This document shows, in pieces, positions 1 to 11,670 of a stretch of DNA of 64,000 nucleotides. The notes beneath the pieces were generated by a model. The model was not told the origin of the DNA and searched no databases. It saw nothing but the letters and a program-made list of their open reading frames with translations. Numbering within the stretch: position 1 is the first letter of the stretch; each line of letters begins with the position of its first letter. A program made the translations under genes and the position numbers. The stretch covers positions 2,232,001 to 2,296,000 of the forward strand of contig JANKKI010000182.1 in NCBI GenBank assembly GCA_025175665.1. Direction: 5' to 3'. The DNA is from Cinchona pubescens. Taxonomy: Eukaryota; Streptophyta; Magnoliopsida; Gentianales; Rubiaceae.

Positions 1-1420
1 TGAAATTTAATTTTTAAAATAAGAGCTCATAATTGTTTTCTAAATTCTTGCTATAAAACATTCTTTCCTTTTCTTCTTTAGCTTCTAAACCCGATCATTG
101 TAATTGTGCTTTAAAAGACAATTTATTTCAATCAAATTAACTAGGTCGGGTCGGGTAGGGTAATGACTATATAAACTGGATACCCTGTCCATGAACATCC
201 CTAATTGTAGTTCTAAAAGTTATTACATGAAATTGTATTTCTATTCTTCTTTAGTTTTTAAAACTCTTAATTCTTGAAATTCTATAATATAAGAAAATTT
301 AATTCAATCAAATGTAGTTTTTAAAATAAGACCTCATAATTGGTAAGTTCTAAAGTCTTCTATGAAACATTCTTTCCCTTTTCTTCTTTAGCTTTAAAAC
401 CCATTCCTGAAATCCTATTTCAAAAGACAATTTACTCTAATCAAAATAACTAGGTCAGATTGGGTAGTGACTATATGGACCAAGTATCTAATTCATGAAC
501 ACTCCTAATTATAGTTCTAAAAGTCATTACATGAAATTTTATTTCACATTCTTCTTTAATTCTAAAACTCATTCTTGAAATTATATTATATAAGACAATT
601 TAGTTTAATCAAACTTAATTTTTAAAATAAGACCTCATAATTGGTAATTTCTAAAGTTTTTCTATAAAACATTCTTTTCTTTTCTTCTTTAGCTTCTAAA
701 GCCGATTCCTGAAATTCCATTTTAAAAGGTAATTTACTTCAATCAAATTAATTCTTAATATTGAAGACCAATCCAATTGATTTTATTTCTTTTTTTATGA
801 GCATTTTACGTATACAGCCCCAATTATTATGAAAATACAGTCAAGTTTTAAGACGTATGCACTCAAATTTTAATACGTAGTGTAGTTATTAAATTTATAG
901 TGAGGCAATTTTGAAAAATAAAAATAAATCACTAAATCACATTCACACATTTAATACGGTATAGATAATTTATAAAAGTCATTCTTGAAATTCTACTATA
1001 TAAAAAAAATTAGTTCAATCAAATTTAGTTTCTAAAACAAGACCTCATAATTAGAAAATTTTAAAGTCTTCCTATATGAAACATTCTTTCCTTTTCATCT
1101 TTAGCTACTAAACTAAATTCCTGAAATTCTATTTTATAAGGCAATTTGCTTTAATCAAATCAGTTCCTAGTACTAAACACCAAAATTGATTTTATTTCCT
1201 CTTTTATTTTTTTAGGAGCATTTTACATAAGCAGCTCCGATTATTATAAAATTATAGTCAAGTTTAAAGACGTATATCTTAGTAAAGTTTTCAGACGTAG
1301 TGCTGTCATTAAAATGTATAATGAGTGCAATTTCCAAAAAAAAAAAAAAAAAAAAAAAATTAATCACTAAATTGCATTCACACAATTAGTATAGCATTGA
1401 TAGATAGATAGATATAGATA
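1..1420. repeat. Four diverged tandem modules
   Basis: A module recurs four times. Its anchor words are a 'CTCATAATTG' block (about 26, 331, 632 and 1043), then 'ACATTCTTTCC...TTCTTCTTTAGCTTCTAAA', then a block near 'GACAATTTACTTCAATCAAA'. Spacing is about 305, 301 and 411 bases. The last two modules share an extra second half (about 798-968 and 1217-1400) with a common 'GAGCATTTTAC' start and a 'TAATCACTAAAT..CATTCACAC' end. No coding potential is seen. It may be a subterminal repeat of an element extending left of the window, or a local satellite-like array. Confidence 0.75.
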
Positions 1421-1423
1421 GAT
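1336..1423. repeat. Poly(A) run and GATA microsatellite
   Basis: An A-run of about 24 bases (1336-1359) is followed by a short TAGA/GATA microsatellite (about 1398-1423). Both sit at the right end of the last tandem module. Confidence 0.9.
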
Positions 1424-1690
1424 GAGTTTCAGTGTATTCTAGACAAAAAAGTCCATCTATAATGGTTTTGTGTTATAGTTTTCTGTTTTCCTTTACTTTT
1501 ACCAAAATAAACAAGCTATTGCCAAAGGCTTTCATAATTATATAGATAGTATCCTTCTTATTTTTCTTATCACTACTGCACGTTTTGTTGTTACGCATGC
1601 TTTTGAGTTTGAGAAAGGTATTTATTACCGCTATTTCCATCAACAATGTATTAGCGTTGACATGGAATTCAAACGTGAACTCATTGTGTC

Positions 1691-1820
1691 ATAATTTCAT
1701 GTTTATTTCCATTTCCTCAAAACTCTCTTTTTCTCTGGCTTTGAGATCGTGGGCAGTATCATAATGTCATGTTTATTTCTATTTCCTCAAAACTCTCTTT
1801 GTTCTCTTGCCTGGAGATCG
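1691..1820. repeat. 70-bp tandem duplication
   Basis: Bases 1691-1750 and 1761-1820 are near-identical copies at a period of 70. Both carry 'CATGTTTATTTC' and 'TCCTCAAAACTCTCTTT', and each is followed by a GAGATCGTG motif. This is a simple local duplication with no gene attached. Confidence 0.85.
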
Positions 1821-2559
1821 TGAGCACCATCAAACTCAATCCAATTTCCACCTCCATCATTTTCTCTCCCACTTTCCCACCTTTTGTGTACCCTTCATCC
1901 CACCCTCGTCTCCTTGCTTCAAATCTTAAAACACATAAAATGAAAACATTGAAACAAATATCATAAACACATATAACAATTGAGGTAGTATATATAAAAT
2001 AAACAGTAATAAATTGACAATAAATTTGTGATTTTGGAATATTCAGCTGTTAGTAAGATGTCACAATTATTTTGCCTCCATTTTATTTGTTTCATGAATT
2101 GTCATTAGCTTTGAACTTGGTTGGTGTAGAATTGACACGATTGTGTTTGTCAGGGCAAGATATCTCGAGATTTTAAGGATGTGTGGAAGCTTATTTTGGG
2201 CTAAATATGTGGGATTTACAGAAGAGGATGTAAATAAGGTGTGGCATGGAGTTGGATTGGATTTGGTCAGAGGTGGGATTGGATTAGCGGTGGGCGGAGC
2301 ATGCAGGTTACTAAATTGTGACTTATGGGAAGGGAAAAGGTAACAACCAAGAAAGAACGAGACAAGGAAAGTTTTAACTGTAAGATAAAAATTAAAAACT
2401 TCCAATATTGAGAAACGTTCTGAGGTGGCCTTCCACATAAGCAATCACATGAGCAGTAATGCTTTGGTGATAACATTTACGTTGAGTTATATATCTTTCC
2501 TCTTTAAGTTGTAACATGGATTAAGTTTTATCTTTTATATCAAAAAGGATCATGCATTA
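1821..2559. other. Non-coding spacer
   Basis: This stretch lies between the duplication and the LINE. Short open frames exist on both strands around 2067-2476, but they overlap each other and resemble no family I recognise. I see no gene here. Confidence 0.5.
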
Positions 2560-2649
2560 AAAAAAAGAAAGTAGTATAACAAAGTAACATTTATACAACA
2601 CAGAGCAAAAGTCAAACTAAAACATATTACAACCCCTTAGATCATCCCC

Positions 2650-5600
2650 CACTAGTTTTCCAACACTAAAGAGGCATTTCAACCTAAGGCTGGGAGCCTT
2701 CTTCTTGGACAACTCCTAAATTGCGAGATGATTAGCAAACCTGTTGGTCTCATGATATATATGATACTGAACTTCTGAAACTTGTTGATCAATTCCCTAC
2801 AATCAATTATCAGATCACCATAAGTGCGAACTTCTGCTATCTGCCTTTTTAATCAAATAAATAACTACTAAGGCATCTAATTCAACTTCAAACTGATTCA
2901 AGTTTAGAGAATAGGCTAGAGATAACTCATCGCTCACCCCCAAAGTTCAGTAGCAGTATTTGTAGATCTATAGATTTTTGTACTAAAACCTGCAACCCAG
3001 AAACCGCGATCTTCCTTAATAATACTCCCAGCCCCACCTGGACCAAGTTTACTTTTAGAAGCTCCATATGAGTTAAGTTTACAGAAACCAAATTTGGGAG
3101 GCTACCAATTTATTTTGATTTGGGCTTTCACTTTAGGAAGAAACTGATTACGTCCCAAGAAGTAGTCAGAAGCTAGAGTGATATAGTTAGATAAGGGAAG
3201 AGGATAAGACAAGTGAGGTTGGAAAAGGGATTGGTTTCTGAAATTCTAGAGAGAGCTCGGCAGCCTGAAGAAAACTCCCTAGGGAATAAAGTTATAGGGA
3301 GAGGCTTTTTTGTAGAGAATTTTTACCGAGCTAAGGAATAGTCTTTGAATGAATTTATGATTTTCACCCAGGAGACTGTAGGTGTCCAAATTCCTCCCAA
3401 AGTGTTCTAATAGCACGGTAATGTCTCAGGACATGCTTAGTATCTTCCAATATCCCACCACACATGTGGTAGTAAGGATCATGGAAAATTTTCCTACGAA
3501 CCAAATTGATTTTTGTAAGAAATTTATCTTGAATGGCACCCAAATAAAGGTTTTACTCATAGAGCTATTTCTGATATCCCACACCTCGCTCCAAGGTGAC
3601 TCGTCAAGATGTTCACTTGATTTGTGGGAAAGAAAAAGGATATGAGCAGACTTAGTTGAGAATTTCCCATCCATGGTTTCTTTATATCTCATTGTGTCTT
3701 CTTAATAGAAAATTTCTGCCTAGAAGTACTTCTTATGGAAATGGTAATATTATCTGATAAAAAATAAATAAATGCCACTCAAGTTCCAACCTCCATTAGG
3801 ACAAAAAATATCGTTTACACTCCTTTCAAATTCTCCTAGGCTTTAGAGGTCCACTAATCATGCTCCTCAGAGAACTTTCTCCCACCCAATTATCCACCAA
3901 AGAGAGATAGACTCATCATTCCCAATATTCCAAGTGATGCACATGTTGACGAAGCAAACTCCTTTTCTCAAGCATTTAGCATTAATAGACCCATGATTTC
4001 TTTTTAGACAAAGAGCTCATGTTTCCTTAGAATCAATACAAGAGGCTTGGAGAACTTTAGTCCATGGTCTATCTTTTTCTAAAGTTAACCTCCAGAACAG
4101 ATTAGCTAAAAAATCTCAAGCTTTTAGCATGAATAGACCCATGATGTCTTTTTAGACAAAGAGCTCATGTTTCCTTAGAATCAATACAAGAGGCCTGGAG
4201 AACTTTAGCCCATGGTCTATCTTTTTCTAAAGTTAACCTCCAGAAAGATCAACTAAAAACGAGGGGCTCATATATGCAGTTTTCTTCAGGCCCAATCCTC
4301 CTAACTTTTTGGGTTTACAAACTGTCTTCCAATTGATTAGGTGGATCTCATAGTTAGCAAAATCAATGGACCTCCAGACGAACTTCCTTTGGATTCTATC
4401 AATTTCCTCTCAAATACTAATAGGAAGAGAGGCATATTGGTTATAATATCCAGAAATGGCTGAGGACACTTGTTGAATAACTAAACCTCCCCCAACAAGG
4501 GAAAGTAGATTTGCCTTCTAACCACCTAACTTCTTGTTAACTTTACCCACAATAAACTTGTAGTTGCTCTTAGATACCCTCGTGTGGCATAAAGGGAAGC
4601 CAAGATAATTTTCAAAATCATCAGTCATAAGTATACATGCCCAGGAACTGGGAGCAGGAATCTTTTAGATCAGAGAGGGTTTGGTAGAGAAGAAAACATA
4701 GGACTTGATTAAATTAACTAAAAGACCAGACCTGGGACTAAATTCATCCAACACCTCTTTAACAGCTTCCAAAGAGCTATTCTTGCAACTACTGAACAGA
4801 ACAATATCATAAACAAATAAGCTGTGGGAAATATTAGGACCCTTTCTACACCAAATGAAATAGGCTCCCACATTTTTTTTCTCTGCACTTATCCTCAATG
4901 CTAAGAGATAACCATGCAAAAAAGTAAAATTTAAGGTGATATAGGATCACCCTGTCTAATGTCCTCTGAAGGAATTATCCATTCACCAAGTATACCACTA
5001 TAAATAACAAGTTTAGTAAAAGATATACATAGGAGAATGAGCTTAGTCAGAGGTTCCGAGAAGATAGAATGAAGGAAAATATTTATTCACCCTACTTAGG
5101 TTGCTTATTGGATGGTATTATATATGATTTCCAACACTATAAGTAGAGCCAAATTTGTATTTCCCTAAAATGAATTAGTACTTTTGTCATGAAGCACCAT
5201 GCCAACATGTCATAGGCCTCTTCCAAGTTTAGATTAATAGCACAAAAAGTCTTCTTACCCTGCTTTCCTTTAAGATTGAAGATAGCCTCCCAAACTATGA
5301 CCATATTGTTAGCAAATCTCCAGCCTAGGATGAAGCTAGACTATAAAGAAGAAAATTAATAGAGTCCATAAAAGGCCTAATTCTATTCACAAGAACCTTA
5401 TAAATAATTTTATAGGTGGAATTGCATAGTTTAATGGGCCTAAGCTACTTCATTGTTTCTTGAAAATCACATTTTAGGACAAGGCAAATGAAAACACTCA
5501 TTAATCCCCTCTAGAAGTGAAAACTTTAGAAAGACGTCATGAATGAATTGAATAATAGAATTTCTGATTTTAGTCTAAAATTTTTGGAAGAGAAAAGGTT

Positions 5601-6960
5601 GTATACCATTAGGACCTAGGATTTTAAAGGGTTTAAGGTCCAAAACTATTGTCTGTATTTCCTTTTTACAAGGTAACTTAACCAGATCTTGGTAGGCCTC
5701 CTCGAGAATAACTCCACCCCTGTAGAAAAGTTATCTAGTTTATCAAAAGATAGAGTAAAATCAGTGATGAAAAGTTTCTCAAAGTATTTGTGAATTTGGT
5801 CAGCAGTTCTCTTTTCTTCACAAAACCATTCGCCTGTATCATTTTCGATAACTAAGATTTTCATTGATTTTTCTTCTAGTGATAGTAAAAGTTTGTAAAT
5901 ACTTAATGTTGAGATCATCCCAAAACAATCTATCCATCCTAGATTTCATAGCCCAAAAATGCTTTTTATAAAGAAGAAGCTTGTTAAATTGCTCTTGAAG
6001 TTTAGTTCAAGACAGAACAAACCCTGAGAGTCCTTAATTTTTAAGGATTTTTGGATTCCTACAAGCCTTTCCAAGATTCTTTTTATTCTCTTTAAAGATA
6101 TTAGGGAATTGGCTACACTCCATTTTAACAACAGTGGCAAAGTTGTCAACAAAGTTGTCAACAATCTTAGGGATGGGGTCACTAATGGGGCCCCAAGCCT
6201 CTTCTATGATTAGAAAAGCAAAACTTTTCCAATTAGATGGTTCTTCATTCTCTTCTAGAAGGGCTCTAAACAAGGCTAACTAGCAAAGTACAGTGATCAA
6301 TTTGGTCTTTACTAAATAATATACACCAGCTTCAAGGAATAAGTTCGTCCAAGAAGAGTTGCAGAATGTATACCTCTATCTAATCTCTCAACAATGATGC
6401 CACCATTGAACCTTCTATTGAGCAAAGTGAACTTAGGTCTATGAAGTCCAAATCTAAAAATCCACACTGGTTAATACAATCTCTATACAACGCTACCCTT
6501 TTGGAATTAATTTTTTCTGCTCTTTTTCTCAGCTTCATTAAGGACTTCCTTAAAATCTCCCACACATAACCAAAACAAAGAGTGAGAGTTAGCTACTGAG
6601 ATAAGTTCATTCCATAAATATTTTCTCAATTCCAAATTTGGATTAGCATACACAGCAGAAAGAATCCAGTTAGAAGGTTTAGAGATTACCTTGATCATAA
6701 CATGGATAATTGGTTAGTTTGTTTAACAAATCCAATTGCACCTCCTCATGGTTCCATCAACAAAAGGCCTCCATTAAACCCACGAGAATTTTGAAAACGG
6801 AAAAGAAACACATCTATTTAGCAGTTTAGATAGACCTCTAACATCAGCTATGACTATAACACTAGGATTGTGGATGTTATAACTTGTTGTAATAAGTGAC
6901 TCCTAAAAGAATAGCTCCCTATACCCATCACATTTCACATAAGAATCTTCAAAGAATTAG
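2650..6960 (-). pseudogene. LINE ORF2 remnant (EN-RT-RNaseH)
   Basis: The polyprotein that nicks the target and reverse transcribes the LINE. The endonuclease start is recognisable near 6950-6880 (KIL then a stop where Trp is expected, then NVMGIGS). Reverse transcriptase pieces lie at 5918-5646 and 4919-4665; the catalytic F-A-D-D box is replaced by FVYDIVLF, so the first aspartate is lost. A zf-RVT-like section with DGKFSTKSA and SPWSEVWDI is at 3692-3350. An RNase H domain at about 3110-2700 is the best-kept part (KLNSYGASKSKLGPGGAGS, ATELWGV, ELDALVV, HIYHETNRFANHLA). Many stops, frameshifts and an internal 148-bp duplication make it clearly inactive. Confidence 0.85.
3968..4249. repeat. 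148-bp tandem duplication inside LINE ORF2
   Basis: Two adjacent copies at a period of 148 bases (for example 'AATAGACCCATGAT' near 3983 and 4131, and 'GTTAACCTCCAGAA' near 4084 and 4232) differ at only a few positions. 148 is not a multiple of three, so the duplication itself breaks the ORF2 frame. It probably arose after the LINE inserted. Confidence 0.85.
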
Positions 6961-6999
6961 TTAAGGGGGGTTTCCTAAACTCTAAGCCTGATATTGAGG

Positions 7000-8857
7000 C
7001 CTGCCAACCAGATTCTTTTTTCTGACCTTCTCTAACTTTATGTAATAATTTTTGTGAGCAGTTCCTATCACCTTTGAGTCAAGGAAGTGCATTTTTTCTT
7101 CCAATTATTTAGTGTTGGAGTAGTGATGAATCCAGTTCCTCTTCTTGCTTTTAGATTTAGATTTTGAAGGTAAGATAAGAATGAGTTTAACTGACACACG
7201 TTCTAAAAGCCTTGGGAAACCTTGTTCTTGGTTTATAACCATGAAATCCCTTGCAAGATTGTTATTCCTGCTCTGAGAGTTCATCTCTATTTCCCTTCAC
7301 AATTTTTTTGTAGTTGTTCTTTGACTGTTTCTTAGGTTGAACTCTCTGCTTTGAAATTGTTCAAATAATTCTCCCTCATTGTAGGGCTTTTCACTTCCTT
7401 GAGATGGTCCAACTCTATGAAGATAGTTAGACTTCAACTTCAGAGATAGGACCGCACATGTTGCCTACGACCATCTTTGGGGTGCCTAGAAGGAGATGGG
7501 GGGAACAACTGGCTCCATTAAGGTGTGTGAACCATGTTCCATTCTTTTCTTGTGTTCTGAATGTTGAAATTTGGCTAAAGATTGGGATATTCTGGGAGGC
7601 AAAGATGGGTTTAGGTCAAAGCCTCTTGAGATGAGGGTACCTTCTGTAGGGGTAGAATGGAGGCCTTTTCCTGGTCTAAAACCTTTATTATGCTAAGGAG
7701 TTCCAAAGGGTTACAAATAAGAGGTTCCTTAGAAAACTGACTCACTTTATGATCACTTGAGGCATGAGCATTGGTAGAAAGAGGCATGTTGCAATTAATA
7801 ATATCAGGATACTCGTTAGACCTTTGAAGATTATTAAACATTTTACTAGATAAAGACTGAGGATCTTTAGAAGTCAGCAAAGCTGGAATTCTGGTAACAT
7901 TAGGAAAGTAATCCAAAAGAAGACTTCACTATCGACTCTCAAAAAGAAGGTCTACTTTTCCTCCAGACTTTTTGACCAGATTTGACCCTATTCAAATTTG
8001 AATTTGTGCTAGTTGCCAACATTCCATAGTTACTGGAGTTTTGAGAAGGTTTTCTGGCTGGGATGTAACTAGCTTCTTCCACCTGGTCCTAGATTTCATC
8101 CATGGTCCCAAAAAACCAGGCTCATGCAAAGAAATATTCCGTAGGCTCTTTCTTAGATTCGTCAAGAATTTTATGATTCCTTGAGAAATCTTCAATCCCC
8201 TTTGAGCAATTCTCTTTGGTATGACCAATCAATCCACAAGAATATAGAAGCTAATCCCTTCGTACTGGAGAGAGTTTTCCCACACTAAAAATAGAAGTTA
8301 ATCCCTTCTCATGAGATAGTTTTCCCAATTTAGCAACTTATTTAAGAGGCTTATTTAAATTCTCCTGGACATTGTTTCTAACAAACCTCCCTCTAATGCT
8401 ATTAGCCGCAGTATTGTGATCAATTTTTAGTAACTTCTCGACCTTATTTCCAGCTTTCATCAAGATTTGCATGTCGTGATATTCTACAGGAAGTCCAGGG
8501 AGTCGTAACCAAATTGTAGTCCAAAAGGGGACAAAACAATCTAGATTGAAATTGGGCCCCCCAAGCCTCAGAGTCAGAAATTGACTATTTAGAAATCAAG
8601 GACCCTCTGCTAGAATACTACGAAAGTCCTCCTTGTCAAAGAATCTAGTGACAAAAAAGTCCTTACCTAAATCAATGACTGAAAATTGGCCACGAGGTTC
8701 CCAAATTTCTCTAATTTTCTTGTCAAAAAATTAAAACCCAAAGCTTTACCCAAATCTTTTATTCTATTAGAGAGAGTTTCCAAGGCTCTTTAATTCTAAG
8801 AAGATCATCCTCAGTAATATCTGAATCATCAAATGGAGAAAGTAAATCACTGGGCAT
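7000..8857 (-). pseudogene. LINE ORF1 remnant (DUF4283, zinc knuckle)
   Basis: The nucleic-acid-binding protein of the LINE, broken into several frames. A possible start is the ATG whose first base is at 8857. Between about 8700 and 8360 the minus strand reads DUF4283-like text with motifs such as FSVIDLGKDFFVTRFFDKED, then WLRLPGLPVEYHD, the tryptophan/RLPGLP hallmark of plant LINE ORF1. Around 8255-8208 a zinc-knuckle relic YSCGLIGHTKENC keeps C..GH....C, with the first cysteine not evident. The section from 7990 to 7000 shows no recognisable domain. In the family this protein coats LINE RNA. Stops and frame changes rule out a working product. Confidence 0.75.
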
Positions 8858-9118
8858 AGGGGAACCTCCTTGCAAGTAAGTGAGGAACGTTGAGCTAAAA
8901 CACAATCTTTTAAAAGTTTTCTTAATAGCAGGATTATCTAAGGAAATGGAACAAGGTCGGCAAAGATAGTACGAACAATGGAAGAGAAGGATTAATGATA
9001 GAGGTTGGAGGTTGTAGACAAGAGTGGAGTGGAAGAAGGGATTTGGGCTGCCAGAGAAATATCCTTGGGTTGTTCTCTAGCCGAATTGGGGATCATCTTA
9101 AAAATGATCTATTTTTTA

Positions 9119-9559
9119 GCGTAAATTACAAGAAACCTCCTTGCGATTTGACTAATATTCAAGTTACACCCTTATATTTTGCAAACCTACAATCAACCTC
9201 CTTGGGGTTTGGGGTTTTGTTTTTTGTAAAATTGATGAAAAGTGAAAAAGTTAACGGATTTGTACAAAAAGTCAAAAATACCCATAAGTTTAGTAACCTC
9301 CACCGCCAAAAAACCTCTTCCACCAAAAGGAATGGTTTGTATTTTATGTTAAAATATGCAACTAACCTTGATTAGAGCCTTTAGATGGCTAAAATAACCC
9401 TTTAAATAAAAAAAATTTAGTCTCTTAATCAGCTCACTTAACGAAATATTTAACGGTTTCACTTTAACCCAAACATAAAGGGGTAAATTGTAAATTTGCA
9501 AAAATAAGGTATAACTTGAACATTAGCCAAACTACAAGAGAGTTTCTTATAATTTACCC
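9119..9559. mobile_element. MITE with ~63-bp TIRs (Mutator-like)
   Basis: The left end (9121-9185) and the right end (9495-9557) are inverted copies of each other over about 63 bases. The left starts GTAAATTACAAGAAAC, and the right, read in reverse complement, starts GTAAATTATAAGAAAC. Flanking 9-mers TATTTTTTA (9110-9118) and TATTTTCAA (9560-9568) match at 7 of 9 positions, consistent with an eroded Mutator-type target duplication. The element is about 441 bp with no transposase. An open frame of 126 codons runs across it but has no family resemblance. Confidence 0.75.
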
Positions 9560-9568
9560 TATTTTCAA

Positions 9569-10118
9569 GGTATTTTATGAATGAAAATAACTATTAGATC
9601 ATGGCTAAGTTGATTTATTTCACTTAATATTTCATAGAAAAGAAAGAAACTAGACGCCAAAATTGAACTTTTGCAATTTGACACCTTTAAATCTTCCCAC
9701 ATCTCTCATAAGTCACATATGTTCAGCAAAATAAGCTCATATTCATGTGTCTATTGAAGCCACTATTGGGTTTGGGCATGGGCTAACCTCAGTGCCCATT
9801 TTCCTTTTCCTGTCTCTTTAATTTTGAAATTGAAGTTCTAAACTATGTAGTAATAAAGTAATAATCACAGTCACCATTAAAGAGTTGGTATTTTATACTT
9901 CTACCCCTTAATTTTTTTTTTTTACTCTAAAATAAAATTTTTGATTATACTAGGAGGACACCTTTACCAGGGGTAATTGCTACATCTTTCTTATATTACT
10001 ACAATTTTTTGTTATAAAATATGAGGAAAGGATTTCAAATTTGACATGAACACGACAATGCCAGTAACAACTCAACTGAGATAGTTCGACTACTTTATTA
10101 TAAGTTATTTGCTAGAAT
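9569..10118. other. AT-rich spacer
   Basis: AT-rich intergenic sequence between the MITE and the copia element, with short poly(A)/poly(T) runs (for example near 9913). I see no gene or repeat structure in it. Confidence 0.5.
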
Positions 10119-10951
10119 TGGTGAATGAGAAATTGATTTCAATGACCTTCGAATAGTAATTTGTTTAGTAATTTAGTCCTTGTTTGATCAACTACTTTAT
10201 TATACATGAATAAGGCATTAATTCAAAGTGATAAATATGAATGATATTAATTTGTTCATTGAACTATTTTGTGTTCATGAACTATGTATAATATTAATTG
10301 GATGATCGTTCATCTATGTGTAATTAATGTTGTACATATTCATGAATTGTGAACTTATTAATGACGTGCTCATTAATGCATTCATGAATAGTGGATTTAC
10401 ATCCATAGATAATTAATGATGTGTTCATTAATTATAATGTAAATTCATTCATGTGTTATTAATATTGTGTTCATGAATTATGTGCATTCATGTGTTCATA
10501 TTGTGTCTATTTATTGGCTACAAAAATCCTATAAATAGGAGTGGTGTAAAGAGTTGGGGATATACATTCAAATTCAAGAGTTTTCTTTCATTCATTTTTC
10601 TTTCTTAATCTTCTATTCTTAATCCAGTGATTTAAGAATCGTGTTTCGTAGAGAGAAAATTGAGTAACATTCTACAAACTCGTAGACCTTGTTAAGTAGT
10701 GCAACTTACAAGGGTGGAGTTGTTGAAATCTTGGGAGACAAGTGCATAGAATTCATTTGCACCAAGTAACTGGCAATTACACTTTAAGGACAAATGATTT
10801 AATCCTTGGCAGCAACTATATCAATTGGTTTGTAATGATTGACGTCATCTTCACCAAGTATGTATTTATATGTTTGATGATTTATTTATAGCATATAATT
10901 ATATTTAAACAAAGCTTGCAACGAGAATAATAATATCATTGTTTTTCAACA
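10119..10951 (+). repeat. Copia 5' LTR
   Basis: It begins TGGTGAATGAGAAA and ends TCATTGTTTTTCAACA, matching the downstream copy at 15146-15999. The U3 part is full of short related words built on ATTCATGAA, TTAATGTTGT and TGTTCATTAAT. A TATA box lies at 10530. Just downstream, at 11009-11040, a 12-bp-stem hairpin (ACCAATATTTTT with its inverse) sits in the leader. Confidence 0.85.
10530..10537 (+). promoter_or_regulatory. TATA box of copia 5' LTR
   Basis: TATAAATA, in the same context (CCTATAAATAGGAGTGGTG) as the equivalent site in the 3' LTR (15576-15583). Being kept in both copies supports it as the U3/R promoter element. Confidence 0.7.
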
Positions 10952-11119
10952 AAATTAAGGCGCAACTTTTATTATTTGTCTTCTTTGTTAATCATTAACA
11001 TATTGTTAACCAATATTTTTAATTGTTAAAAAATATTGGTGATTGCTCTTATATCTACTCTTGATCAAAATTCTACTTATAACTAATATTTATTTGTTAT
11101 ATATTGGTTATAGATTATT

Positions 11120-11655
11120 ATGGCAAGTATTGTAAATGCTTCGGCACCTACTTCTTCTGAGGTAAGGATTCCACCTACCCTTTCTGTGGTGCATGGTGAG
11201 AAACTTGAGAAGTTCAATGGGTTGAACTTCAGGCGGTGGCAACAAAAGATGTTGTTGTATCTGACCATCTTAAACTTGCAAAGTTCTTGACAGAGAATGC
11301 ACCTAACCTCTAGGGAGAAGAATCTGATCCCGTTGATGTGGCTGCTGTGGATGCATGGAATTATAATGATTTTGTGTACAAGAACTATATTTTGAACGGT
11401 TTGGAATATTCACATTATAAAGTGTATAAGTTTCCATACCTAGTTCTAAGGCATTATGTAAAGTTTTGGATCAGAAGTTTTAAGGTTGGAGATGTTGGCT
11501 TTAAGAAATTCATTGTTGGCAAATTCCTTAACTTTGAGATGGTTGATTAAAAAACTTTAGTAAATCAAGTTGGAAAAGTTCAACCTACACATGATATTCA
11601 TGTAGACGGAATGATTCTAAGTGAATTTTTCCAAGTAGCAGTAGTCGTCTCTGAA
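11120..11655 (+). pseudogene. Copia gag, truncated
   Basis: The capsid-type gag of the copia element. It starts at ATG 11120 (MASIVNASAPTSSEV) and shows the family's N-terminal text with EKFNGLNFRRWQQKM, then AVDAWNYNDFVYKNY (about 11340), then KKFIVGKFLNFEMVD and HVDGMILSEFFQVA. A frameshift occurs near 11270 and a stop near 11550. After QVAVV (about 11650) the text passes almost directly to the protease region, so the C-terminal part of gag, including the CCHC knuckle, is missing. Confidence 0.8.
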
Positions 11656-11670
11656 GTCAACTTGGTTAAC

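Larger units (their letters stand above)
2560..9095 (-). mobile_element. Dead L1-type LINE retrotransposon
   Basis: A near full-length plant L1-like non-LTR retrotransposon on the minus strand. Read from high to low coordinates, it shows an ORF1 with a DUF4283-like block and a CCHC zinc knuckle (about 8857-7000). ORF2 follows with endonuclease, reverse transcriptase, a zf-RVT-like region and RNase H (about 6960-2650). The order and total length near 6.5 kb fit the family. Every domain is broken by stops and frameshifts. No clear poly(A) tail or target-site duplication was found, so both outer limits are approximate. Confidence 0.85.

Noticed and set aside
11083..11268. Minus-strand open frame over the copia gag start
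   Set aside because: It is the antisense of recognisable gag text on plus, with no family resemblance.
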